Positions 1 to 5,795 of a stretch of 8,745 bases of DNA are shown here, piece after piece. This DNA is from JBAZDV01 sp041669745 (GTDB lineage: Archaea > Thermoplasmatota > Thermoplasmata > Methanomassiliicoccales > Methanomethylophilaceae): assembly GCA_041669745.1 (NCBI GenBank), contig JBAYAO010000064.1, positions 1 to 8,745 on the forward strand, given 5' to 3'. The notes beneath the pieces were generated by a model, which was given only the letters and a program-made list of their open reading frames with translations, did no database searches and was not told the DNA's origin. Positions within the stretch are counted from its first letter, which is position 1. The number at the start of each line of letters is the position of its first letter. A program made the translations under genes and the position numbers.

Positions 1-1250
1 CCGATGATCCTATTCGCAGCCCTATCGTTCTTGCGATAATCCGCAACGACCGACGGATTCTCATCGATGAACGCATCTATCAATCTGTCAAGATCCGCAG
101 CGGAATCCGTCATCTCCTTCTGGCCCTCTCCGGTCATGAGCGATCTGATCCTGATGTTGCATTCGGTGTCGGTTATCCGTCCGGTGTGGAAATCGGATAT
201 CATCGAGATCAGGTCCTTCTTTTCTTCGTCCGATGGTTCGAATCCTTTCCAATATGCGCTGATGTTTCCCGTTATCCATGTCTTTGCCGTCTGCACGTCG
301 GACACTTTGATCAATTCTTCAAACAGTTCCGCCAGCTTCATGGACGTTGTCACTATCTGTTTCGCAGTCCTCTCATCAAGTCCGTATTCACTTTGGAATC
401 TGGATGCCATGTTCAGCGGGCTTTCCCTGAGTTTTATGTTTTCGGCGATACGCGCTATGTGGAATATCCCGAGATCCGGCTCACCTATGTATCCATAGTC
501 CGCCTCGTACTCTTTTTTCCTTGCGGGCATCGTGACCTTCCTCTCTTCGTCGAAATGTCTGGTCTCGCGTTCGATCGTTCTTCCCGCTTTTAGAAGCTTG
601 GTCTGTCTCACGGCTTCGAATGTGAGACAGCGTTCAACGTTCTTAAGACCCGTTACGTTCTTCACCTCGCACCTTTCCGTTCCGACGGAGATGTTGCAAT
701 CGCAACGCACGCTTCTCTCTCCGTCCTCTGGCAGATCGATGGTGTACCTTATCTCCGTCAACAATTCGGAAAGGAACTGTCTGGCTTCGGCCGGAGACGA
801 GATATCGGGCTCCGTTACGATCTCCACAAGCGGTACACCGCTTCTGTTATAATCGACGAGCGATGAACCATCGCCGACCCTTTTTATCTTCCCAGGGTCC
901 TCTTCGAGGTGCACGCGTGTGATCCTTATCGGTTTCTTTCCGAGATGGTAAACTCCCTTCTCTCCGATGGGGGTGTCGTACTGCGTTATCTGGAAATGCT
1001 TGCACAGATCCGGATAGAAATAGGTCTTTCTCGAGAACCATGTTGTTTTCGGAATCTCGCATTTCAGCATTTTGGCGATCGTAAGTCCGAGCTCCAATGC
1101 TTTTCCGTTAAGTGACGGTCTCGAACCTGGCATGCCGAGACATGTTGGACAGACATGTGTGTTCGGAGCATCGGCGCCGGTGGTAGGGCAGGAACAGAAC
1201 ATCTTCGATCTCGTCGGAAGCTGAACATGAATCTCCAATCCGATCCTCAC
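1..1250 (-). CDS. gatB: Aspartyl/glutamyl-tRNA amidotransferase subunit B (3' end beyond window)
   Basis: GatB is the tRNA-binding and kinase/transamidation subunit of GatCAB, which converts Asp-tRNA(Asn) or Glu-tRNA(Gln) to the amidated form in the cytoplasm. Read from 1250 leftward the frame is open to the window edge, giving 416 codons; the family is usually about 470-480 residues, so only the end of the C-terminal YqeY-like tail is missing. The N-terminus reads (M)RIGLEIHVQLPTRSKMF, a family hallmark. Cys19, Cys21, Cys34 and Cys37 form the CxC...CPTCLGMPG zinc site. HLEEDPGK (114-121) and NRSGVPLVEIVTEPD (135-149) are also family motifs. The start is GTG, chosen because it overlaps the gatA stop as GTGA, lies 4 nt after a full-length Shine-Dalgarno, and leaves the IGLEIHV motif right at the start. 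It is the last of three genes in gatC-gatA-gatB order. Archaea usually use GatDE for Gln, so Asn-tRNA formation is the likely main role (family knowledge). Confidence 0.96.
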   Translation of the reverse strand, partial: MRIGLEIHVQLPTRSKMFCSCPTTGADAPNTHVCPTCLGMPGSRPSLNGKALELGLTIAKMLKCEIPKTTWFSRKTYFYPDLCKHFQITQYDTPIGEKGVYHLGKKPIRITRVHLEEDPGKIKRVGDGSSLVDYNRSGVPLVEIVTEPDISSPAEARQFLSELLTEIRYTIDLPEDGERSVRCDCNISVGTERCEVKNVTGLKNVERCLTFEAVRQTKLLKAGRTIERETRHFDEERKVTMPARKKEYEADYGYIGEPDLGIFHIARIAENIKLRESPLNMASRFQSEYGLDERTAKQIVTTSMKLAELFEELIKVSDVQTAKTWITGNISAYWKGFEPSDEEKKDLISMISDFHTGRITDTECNIRIRSLMTGEGQKEMTDSAADLDRLIDAFIDENPSVVADYRKNDRAANRII

Positions 1251-2569
1251 AGCTTCACCTCCGGGTGTCTTATGTCAAACGCGTTCTCCCATTCCGTTGC
1301 CATTGACAGAAGCAGGTCCTCGTTCCAGTGGTCCGTGATGAATTGCATTCCGACGGGCATTCCCTCGGAGTATCCGCAGGGAACCGACAGATGTGGTGTT
1401 CCGGAGATATTCGGCGGAACCGTGAGGAAATCCGCCTTATACGACTGCAGAGCGGACATTTTCGAGATATCGTCGAATCTGGGTGAGACGAAAGGCATCG
1501 TCGGGGTCAACACCGCATCGTGAGTCTTGAAGATGCCCTTGTATTCGGCGATTATGACCTGTCTCACCTGGAGTGCCTTGTTGTAGTACCTGTCCGCGTA
1601 TCCGACCATCCTGGTGAATGTTCCCAGTAATATCCTGCGTTTCGCCTCGTCACCGAAATACTTGGAACGGATCGACGAGAAGTAATCGTCGAATTTCAGT
1701 GTGAGGTCACCTTCCTGTTGCCCATATCTCATGCCGCAGTATCTGGCCAGATTTGTGGAGGCCTCTGAAGTCGCAATGACATAGTATGCCGGAATAGAGT
1801 ATTTCAGAGAGGGCATACCGACGTATTCTACGTCAATGGACATGCTTCTCAGTAATTCCAATGCCGACTCGAACGATTTCATCACATCTTCGCTTATGCC
1901 GTCGATGGCCTCCTTCGGAACGGCGACGGATCTGATCCTTCTGAGACTCCTCCTCATATCTGGCTGTACGCAGGATGTCGGGTCCCTGTGATCCTTCCCC
2001 GAGATTATCGGGAGATATTTCGTCAGATCGGCCGCTTTTGCGGAAAGTATCCCCACTTTGTCAAGGGAGTTCCCGTAGTCAATGAGTCCGTATCTCGAGA
2101 CACGACCGTATGTAGGTGTTATGCCGAATACGCCACAGAATGATGCGGGACAGGATATGGAACCGCCCGTGGACACGCCCAGCGCGACATGGTTTTCCAA
2201 GATCGCCGCAGCGCATGCTGCACCACCTGATGAACCACCGCAAGACCTGTTGGTGTCGAAGGGGTTTCTTGGTATTCCGTATGCGGAGTTGGCGGAGAAC
2301 GTTCCGAATCCGAATTCGTCCATATTGGTTTTCCCTGCAAGGAATCCGCCGGCGTCCCTCATTCTTCTGATTGGTGTGGCATCGAATCCTGGTGTGTATC
2401 CTTCGAGGATCCTCGATCCTGCACGGGTCTCAAAGTCCTTCGAAGTAAGGTTGTCCTTGGCGGAGAACACAAATTCTGCATCGACACTCTCCTCCGCAGT
2501 CATCGAAGTGAAAATGTTGTACCTGGAGTCGAGTTCCTTCAGGTCTTTCAATGAAATTTCGGAGGTCAT
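1247..2569 (-). CDS. gatA: Aspartyl/glutamyl-tRNA amidotransferase subunit A
   Basis: GatA is the amidase subunit: it hydrolyses glutamine and supplies ammonia to GatB for tRNA transamidation. The 440-residue protein is a complete amidase-signature enzyme of the shorter archaeal type (bacterial forms are about 485). The Ser-cisSer-Lys triad is visible: Lys38 in FSAKDN, Ser113 in CGGSSGGAA, and the cis-Ser137 in STGGSISCPASFCG. PTYGRVSRYG (152-161) follows and is typical of GatA. Where many family members read SDTGGSIRQPA, this one has STGGSISCPA, so the usual Asp and Arg are both Ser; the catalytic serine is kept. The ATG overlaps the gatC stop as ATGA, with AGGA 4 nt before the start. The stop overlaps the gatB GTG. 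Assignment to GatA rather than another amidase rests on the gatC and gatB neighbours as well as the sequence. Confidence 0.97.
   Translation of the reverse strand: MTSEISLKDLKELDSRYNIFTSMTAEESVDAEFVFSAKDNLTSKDFETRAGSRILEGYTPGFDATPIRRMRDAGGFLAGKTNMDEFGFGTFSANSAYGIPRNPFDTNRSCGGSSGGAACAAAILENHVALGVSTGGSISCPASFCGVFGITPTYGRVSRYGLIDYGNSLDKVGILSAKAADLTKYLPIISGKDHRDPTSCVQPDMRRSLRRIRSVAVPKEAIDGISEDVMKSFESALELLRSMSIDVEYVGMPSLKYSIPAYYVIATSEASTNLARYCGMRYGQQEGDLTLKFDDYFSSIRSKYFGDEAKRRILLGTFTRMVGYADRYYNKALQVRQVIIAEYKGIFKTHDAVLTPTMPFVSPRFDDISKMSALQSYKADFLTVPPNISGTPHLSVPCGYSEGMPVGMQFITDHWNEDLLLSMATEWENAFDIRHPEVKL
1255..1262 (-). promoter_or_regulatory. Shine-Dalgarno site of gatB
   Basis: The minus strand reads GGAGGTGA here, a full 8-base match to the archaeal 16S rRNA 3' tail. 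It is followed by 4 nt (AGCT) and then GTG. It lies inside the last codons of gatA and supports the GTG start at 1250 with translational coupling. Confidence 0.85.
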
Positions 2570-2838
2570 GAGATCCTTGGTCCCCTGACAAAATCATTAT
2601 ACGTCTTCATCTGGCTGAGAAGTGCATCGGCAGGAATTTCCATGTCGGGGATGTCATCCCTCAGAACATCGGCGACCTCCACGGGATCGAAGCCGAATTC
2701 TTCGGATTCCGGGGCAATGTCCAACATCTGGAAGTATTCAAGGATCTCGCTGAGATCCGTGCTGTACCTCTCCAACTCTTCCTCTGTAAGATCCAGATGT
2801 GCAATGTGTGCGACCCTTTCCACTATTTCTCTATCCAT
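2566..2838 (-). CDS. gatC: Aspartyl/glutamyl-tRNA amidotransferase subunit C
   Basis: GatC is the small scaffold that wraps around the GatA/GatB interface and stabilises the complex. The protein has 90 residues, normal for the family (about 90-100). It begins with the expected helical segment (VERVAHIAHLDLTEEELERY, 6-25) followed by a second helix (LSEILEYFQMLD, 29-40), and contains the extended LRDDIPDM segment (59-66) that matches the conserved L-R-x-D region of the family. It is the first gene of the gatCAB operon. No Shine-Dalgarno precedes the ATG and a TATA-like box lies about 31 bp upstream, so the mRNA is probably leaderless or has a very short leader. The stop overlaps the gatA start by 4 bp. 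Confidence 0.93.
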   Translation of the reverse strand: MDREIVERVAHIAHLDLTEEELERYSTDLSEILEYFQMLDIAPESEEFGFDPVEVADVLRDDIPDMEIPADALLSQMKTYNDFVRGPRIS

Positions 2839-2841
2839 CAG

Positions 2842-2866
2842 ACCGATGCTGATTGTCTCTATCGGT
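2842..2866. repeat. Inverted repeat ACCGAT-N13-ATCGGT before gatC
   Basis: Perfect 6-bp arms (2842-2847 and 2861-2866) lie between the predicted TATA box and the gatC start. The position fits an operator that would block RNA polymerase, but the arms are short and chance is possible. No regulator is identified. Confidence 0.3.
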
Positions 2867-2873
2867 TATATTA
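2866..2873 (-). promoter_or_regulatory. TATA box of the gatCAB operon
   Basis: The minus strand reads TAATATAA, preceded by a purine-rich stretch (GAAAAAG) that could serve as the BRE. Its centre is about 31 bp before the gatC ATG, predicting transcription start within a few bases of the start codon. Prediction from spacing and base pattern only. Confidence 0.55.
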
Positions 2874-2918
2874 CTTTTTCAATGACACGTTTCCGCCTGT
2901 CGAGTTGTACGGCTATTA

Positions 2919-2958
2919 GAAAGAATTAAGAACACCCCGATAATATCAAATCCTGATA
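2919..2958 (+). promoter_or_regulatory. Presumed promoter region of the TPR gene
   Basis: An A/T-rich stretch (AGAAAGAATTAAGAA, 2919-2933) lies about 30-40 bp before the ATG and is the only candidate TATA/BRE region. A short perfect inverted repeat, TATCA-AATCC-TGATA, covers 2944-2958 just before the start. There is no Shine-Dalgarno, so a leaderless or short-leader mRNA is likely. The TATA element itself is not convincing. Confidence 0.3.
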
Positions 2959-2960
2959 CA

Positions 2961-3467
2961 ATGGCAGACGACCTCGGGAAGAAATTGAATACGGGCATGA
3001 AGGCGATGGATGAAGGGGATTTCAAGAAGGCCTATTCGCTCTTCAAGAAGCTTTGTACGGAAAATCCAGAGAATGCCGATTGCTGGTATTACAAAGCCGA
3101 GTGTGGGAACATGGCCTCGGGCATGTTCGGCGCCAAGGTTTCCAACGAAGAGATCATGGAAGCTTACAAGAAAGCCATCGAACTCGATGGGAGCTGCGAT
3201 TACTATCAGGCATACGGACTTTTCTGCATTTCGATCAACAAATACGATGAGGCAGAGAAGGCGTATTGCGAGGCAGCAGAGATCGACGAATCAAGAGCAG
3301 CGTCCCTGTACACCGAGTTCGCCGTCGAGTATTTCAACAATGTAATGGCATCCTACGGCGAGATAATGGAAGACCCCAAAGCGAGGGCACCGTACGTGAA
3401 GAAAGCTCTGGATTATTTCCTCAAGGCGATCGAGATAGATCCCGCAGAGGCAAAGGCGCTTCTTTGA
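2961..3467 (+). CDS. Tetratricopeptide (TPR) repeat protein, function unknown
   Basis: The 168-residue protein is built almost wholly of TPR-like helical hairpins. One repeat is at about 9-42 (MKAMDEGDFKKAYSLFKKL...NPENADCWYYKAE), one at about 64-110 (EEIMEAYKKAIELDGS then NKYDEAEKAYCEAAEIDES), and a final half-repeat at about 142-165 ends in KALDYFLKAIEIDPAEA. TPR proteins act as protein-protein adaptors; the partner cannot be told from this window. There is no signal peptide or membrane segment, so it is cytoplasmic. Cysteines at 32, 41, 48, 79, 89 and 103 are scattered and form no obvious metal motif. It is transcribed divergently from gatCAB and convergently with mptA, so it appears monocistronic. 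ATG at 2961 is the first in-frame start and gives a normal hydrophilic N-terminus. Confidence 0.85.
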   Translation: MADDLGKKLNTGMKAMDEGDFKKAYSLFKKLCTENPENADCWYYKAECGNMASGMFGAKVSNEEIMEAYKKAIELDGSCDYYQAYGLFCISINKYDEAEKAYCEAAEIDESRAASLYTEFAVEYFNNVMASYGEIMEDPKARAPYVKKALDYFLKAIEIDPAEAKALL

Positions 3468-3487
3468 GACTGTAGATCGGACAGGCG

Positions 3488-3508
3488 GACCCCGTCCGTA
3501 TCGGGGTC
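3488..3508. terminator. Hairpin between the convergent TPR and mptA genes
   Basis: GACCCCG (3488-3494) and CGGGGTC (3502-3508) are perfect 7-bp arms with a 7-nt loop. The right arm includes two bases of the mptA stop codon (3507-3509). It could form in either transcript at a tail-to-tail junction. There is no T-run on either side, so it is not a typical archaeal terminator; it may instead protect mRNA 3' ends. Confidence 0.4.
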
Positions 3509-4382
3509 ACTGCCGCAGTTCGTCCATCGTAGCGGTTCTTTCCGCGAACGCGTTGTGCTTATGGATCGATTCCTCGGATTCGCTTTTCACGGTCAATTCG
3601 ACATCTCCGGGGAGGTCAGTGTACTTGTCCACGATGCGTTTCAGCACATCTCTGACGACGTCTTCCACGAATTTGGGATTTTTGTGTGCATTTATGACCA
3701 CGGCGGCTTCGTCATCCCTCTTCAAAAGCTCGAACGTGGGGGATGAGAAAGAATTCTCGACAAGGTCTATGAGATCGTCGGCTTCTATGTTGATACATTC
3801 GTCCATCGACATGACGACCGTGCATATGTTCCTCTGGTTATGTGACATCACAGGCCATTCGCCGGAACAGCCGAGGGTCTCTGCAACGGTCTCCTGGGCA
3901 CATGGGCATGCGGTCATACCTATGACCTGCACGCCCAGTGTCTTCCTGACAGTACCGTCTCGTCTGCATGAGGCCCCTCCCAGAAGCTTATAGATCTCCA
4001 ACGTCTCTCTGCCGTGGGGGGTCATATTGTTTCTGAAGTAGTCAGCATCGATGTTCACGTTGGCCGTCGTCGCATATTCATGCTTCCTAAGGAGCAGTTT
4101 GCAGATGTCGGACGCAAAATTCTCGATACCGGATACGGGTTTCCTCACACTTTCATCGACTATCTCCCTCAGGACCTCGAGGTTCCTTGAGAGATGGGAT
4201 CCTTTCTGTTCCGCAGGGAGGTCGACAAAAACATCGATGTCGCAGGACAGTGTTTCCTTAAGATCCGTTCTCACGTTGTTTCTCTTGACACGTACGGGCT
4301 TCCTTACTCCGGTTACACCGACCTTGGTAAGTTTGAATCCAGAATCGTTTCTACGGTTTTGAACATCGCAAACAGGGATCAT
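3507..4382 (-). CDS. mptA: GTP cyclohydrolase MptA (methanopterin pathway)
   Basis: MptA is the archaeal, metal-dependent GTP cyclohydrolase of the FolE2/GCYH-IB family. It converts GTP to 7,8-dihydroneopterin 2',3'-cyclic phosphate, the first step toward (tetrahydro)methanopterin. Motifs in the 291-residue form: CDVQN (5-9), KVGVTGV (20-26), KGSHLSRN (60-67), GMTACPCAQ (155-163) with candidate active-site Cys159/Cys161, SHNQRN (180-185) with a candidate metal-ligand His181, KRDDEAAVV with NPKFVEDVVRD (about 221-246), and SIHKHNAFAE (272-281). The open frame extends 8 codons further to a GTG at 4406, but a TATA box lies directly against that GTG. The ATG at 4382 is about 29 bp from the box centre and puts DVQ close to the N-terminus as in the family, so I chose it; the mRNA would be leaderless. 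Transcribed alone, divergent from rnhB. Confidence 0.93.
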   Translation of the reverse strand: MIPVCDVQNRRNDSGFKLTKVGVTGVRKPVRVKRNNVRTDLKETLSCDIDVFVDLPAEQKGSHLSRNLEVLREIVDESVRKPVSGIENFASDICKLLLRKHEYATTANVNIDADYFRNNMTPHGRETLEIYKLLGGASCRRDGTVRKTLGVQVIGMTACPCAQETVAETLGCSGEWPVMSHNQRNICTVVMSMDECINIEADDLIDLVENSFSSPTFELLKRDDEAAVVINAHKNPKFVEDVVRDVLKRIVDKYTDLPGDVELTVKSESEESIHKHNAFAERTATMDELRQ

Positions 4383-4406
4383 AACGGGGTTTGGAAAGAA
4401 CGGCAC

Positions 4407-4415
4407 GATTTATAG
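4407..4415 (-). promoter_or_regulatory. TATA box of mptA
   Basis: The minus strand reads CTATAAATC. Its centre (about 4411) is 29 bp before the ATG at 4382, predicting transcription start at or next to the start codon. It abuts the alternative GTG at 4406 and so argues against that start. Confidence 0.7.
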
Positions 4416-4493
4416 ACGTCTTTTAGTAACCATTTTTCTGGTAATCGAAGAGCATATATCCAAGTGACAGAAAGCCCGATATCAAGAATACCA

Positions 4494-4501
4494 TATAATA
4501 T
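4494..4501 (+). promoter_or_regulatory. TATA box of rnhB
   Basis: TATAATAT, within an A/T-rich run, is centred about 26 bp before the ATG at 4524, the standard archaeal TATA-to-start distance for a leaderless mRNA. The longer open frame of rnhB (GTG 4464, or ATG 4500) would begin upstream of or inside this box. Confidence 0.65.
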
Positions 4502-4523
4502 GATATTTACGATAGAGAGGGTA

Positions 4524-5165
4524 ATGTTCTGCGGTGTCGATGAAGCGGGGAGAGGGTCCGTCATGGGACCGTTGGTCGTCGGTGCGGTATATGCCGAGGA
4601 CGATGCTCCTTTGAAACAGCTGGGAGTGAAGGATTCCAAGAAACTAAGACCCAGAATCAGAGAGAGGCTTTTCGATGAGATCATCGAGTGTTCGGTGGAC
4701 CATTGCGTTGTGATAATTTCCGCAGAGGACATAGACAGAGGGAGACAGAAGCAGTCCCTGAACGATATCGAAATGGATATGTTCCATGAAGCTGCATCCA
4801 AGATACCGACGGTTCGTGTTTATGCTGATTGTCCCGATGTAAACGAATACGGTTTCTCCAATGCTCTATCGGTAAAGCTGAAGAATACGGTGGTGATTGC
4901 GCGTCACAAGGCGGACGATACATATCCGATTGTGTCCGCAGCCTCGATAATCGCAAAGGTCACGAGGGACAGGATTATCGAGGATATAACCAAAGAATTC
5001 GGTGAAGATGTCGGAAGCGGTTATCCGAGCGACCCGTACACCATGGAATTCATAGAAAAATGGATAAAACAAAACGGGTGTTCCCCGAAGCATACCCGTA
5101 ATTCGTGGGAGCCGGTGAAGCGTATGCTTTCCGTATATGCGAACACGAAGATCACGGATTGGTGA
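4524..5165 (+). CDS. rnhB: Ribonuclease HII
   Basis: RNase HII cuts the RNA strand of RNA/DNA hybrids and removes single ribonucleotides from DNA, using two metal ions. The 213-residue protein matches archaeal RNase HII in length. The four acidic catalytic residues are visible: Asp6 and Glu7 in GVDEAGRG, Asp102 in VYADCPDVNEYGF, and Asp131 in HKADDTYP. The following VSAASIIAKVTRD is a strong family signature, and GSGYPSDPYTMEF lies near the C-terminus. The frame is open back to a GTG at 4464, but family members start directly before GVDEAGRG and the promoter TATA box sits within that extension, so ATG 4524 is preferred. GAGAGGG just before the ATG is too close to be a normal Shine-Dalgarno. 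It is followed 6 bp later by the SCP2-like gene, probably on the same transcript. Confidence 0.95.
   Translation: MFCGVDEAGRGSVMGPLVVGAVYAEDDAPLKQLGVKDSKKLRPRIRERLFDEIIECSVDHCVVIISAEDIDRGRQKQSLNDIEMDMFHEAASKIPTVRVYADCPDVNEYGFSNALSVKLKNTVVIARHKADDTYPIVSAASIIAKVTRDRIIEDITKEFGEDVGSGYPSDPYTMEFIEKWIKQNGCSPKHTRNSWEPVKRMLSVYANTKITDW
5161..5165 (+). promoter_or_regulatory. Shine-Dalgarno of the SCP2-like gene
   Basis: GGTGA matches the archaeal anti-Shine-Dalgarno and is 6 nt before the ATG at 5172. It overlaps the rnhB stop codon (TGA), which suggests coupled translation. Confidence 0.6.
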
Positions 5166-5171
5166 ACGGAC

Positions 5172-5504
5172 ATGAGCATACAGTTCAAGATACAGGAAAT
5201 GATAGACAAGTTCCATAGGAAAATGGAGAAGGATGAAAACATCAGAAAGCAGGTCGAAAACATCCACAAGACCCTGAATATCGATCTCGACTCGGAGAAA
5301 TATTCGTTCGTCCTCGATCATGCAAAGATACAGGGCTTCAAAGAGGGGCTTCTAGATGAAGCCGATATCACGCTCATCTCCACACCGGAGAACCTGGTCG
5401 CTCTGATCGATGGCGAACTGAGACCCATGAAGGCCTATGTGACGAAGAAGATAACCATAAAGGGAAAGTTCGAGGACCTGCTGTATCTCAAAAAGTTGTT
5501 TTGA
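5172..5504 (+). CDS. SCP2-like (sterol carrier protein 2 fold) lipid-binding domain protein
   Basis: The 110-residue protein is a single SCP2-type domain without a signal peptide or membrane segment. Residues 1-39 are strongly charged and helical. From about 40 the pattern is that of the SCP2 fold: a short strand (YSFVLDHAKIQGFKEGLL), then ADITLISTPENLVALIDGELRPMKAY (about 64-89), then a KITIKGKFEDLLYLKKLF C-terminus. The 'x-D-x-T-L ... L..LidGel.P..Ay ... i.iKGk...L..L..Lf' pattern is the family signature. SCP2 domains carry hydrophobic ligands such as fatty acyl or isoprenoid groups in an internal tunnel; archaea generally lack sterols, so the ligand is unknown. It probably shares the rnhB transcript (6-bp gap, overlapping ribosome-binding site) and is followed by a T-rich terminator. 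The pairing with rnhB suggests shared expression, not necessarily a shared pathway. Confidence 0.78.
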   Translation: MSIQFKIQEMIDKFHRKMEKDENIRKQVENIHKTLNIDLDSEKYSFVLDHAKIQGFKEGLLDEADITLISTPENLVALIDGELRPMKAYVTKKITIKGKFEDLLYLKKLF

Positions 5505-5516
5505 TTGCATTCGGGA

Positions 5517-5526
5517 TTTGTTTTTT
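5517..5526 (+). terminator. T-rich terminator after rnhB and the SCP2-like gene
   Basis: TTTGTTTTTT begins 13 bp after the stop of the SCP2-like gene. Archaeal RNA polymerase stops at T-runs of the non-template strand without needing a hairpin, and none is seen here. Confidence 0.65.
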
Positions 5527-5534
5527 CATAATAT

Positions 5535-5548
5535 GCAAAGTATAAATA
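5535..5548 (+). promoter_or_regulatory. BRE/TATA promoter of the initiator tRNA gene
   Basis: GCAAAG (BRE-like) is followed by TATAAATA at 5541-5548, the best TATA box in the window. Its centre is about 29 bp before the first base of the mature tRNA, so transcription would start a few bases before it. Confidence 0.8.
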
Positions 5549-5573
5549 CAACGTGCTGGTTAGCGCTCTCTAT

Positions 5574-5651
5574 AGCGAGGTAGGGTAGCCAGGATATCCC
5601 GTCGGGCTCATAACCCGGAGACCGATCGTTCAAATCGATCCCTCGCTACCA
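5574..5651 (+). tRNA. Initiator tRNA-Met (anticodon CAT)
   Basis: A full cloverleaf with encoded CCA can be folded. The acceptor is AGCGAGG (5574-5580) with CCTCGCT (5641-5647), perfectly paired. The D-arm is 5583-5600, with a GGG:CCC stem. The anticodon stem is TCGGG/CCCGG around the loop CTCATAA (5607-5613), with CAT at 5609-5611. The variable loop is AGACC. The T-arm is GATCG-TTCAAAT-CGATC (5624-5640). The discriminator A is at 5648 and CCA at 5649-5651. It is the initiator rather than the elongator because the first pair is A1:U72 and the anticodon stem has three consecutive G:C pairs (GGG/CCC) next to the loop, both features of archaeal initiator tRNA. There is no intron. It has its own promoter and T-rich terminator, so it is a single-gene unit between the rnhB operon and glnK. 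Confidence 0.97.
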
Positions 5652-5669
5652 TCCTTTCACGGGTGCCCA

Positions 5670-5682
5670 TTTTACTCTTTTT
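5670..5682 (+). terminator. T-rich terminator after the tRNA gene
   Basis: TTTTACTCTTTTT contains a T4 and a T5 run starting 19 bp after the tRNA CCA end, the usual position for an archaeal tRNA terminator. The rest of the gap to the glnK stop (5683-5749) shows no gene-like signal. Confidence 0.6.
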
Positions 5683-5749
5683 GCTTTGCACCTTGGCGCT
5701 TGGCATCTCGATCTTGCGTATCGTTTCGGTGATGGGGTAAAAGGTTTGG

Positions 5750-5795
5750 GGATCAGATCGCGCAGTGGGCGGTCACACATCGCCTGTTCTGATCC
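5750..5795 (-). repeat. Nested hairpin around the glnK stop codon
   Basis: Perfect 8-bp outer arms, GGATCAGA at 5750-5757 and TCTGATCC at 5788-5795, enclose inner 4-bp arms GGCG (5768-5771) and CGCC (5781-5784). The glnK stop codon (5773-5775) lies in the inner 9-nt loop. In the minus-strand mRNA it would form at the very 3' end of the amtB-glnK message. A TTTT (minus strand) follows at about 5739-5742, so it could aid termination or 3'-end stability. Confidence 0.45.

Noticed and set aside
67..1115. Several plus-strand frames over the left end (for example 67-498, 186-593, 532-852)
   Set aside because: They are antisense to gatB, whose open frame runs from 1250 to the window edge and shows conserved GatB motifs throughout.
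3010..3345. Alternate-frame open reading inside the TPR gene
   Set aside because: Arg/Ser-rich shadow typical of a +1 frame; the TPR frame has clear repeat structure.
4429..4443. ACCA-TTTTTC-TGGT inverted repeat between mptA and rnhB
   Set aside because: Four-base arms are expected by chance in a divergent A/T-rich region.
4379..4801. 140-codon minus-strand frame across the mptA/rnhB gap
   Set aside because: It covers both promoters and the antisense of rnhB; serine- and leucine-rich with no conserved motif.
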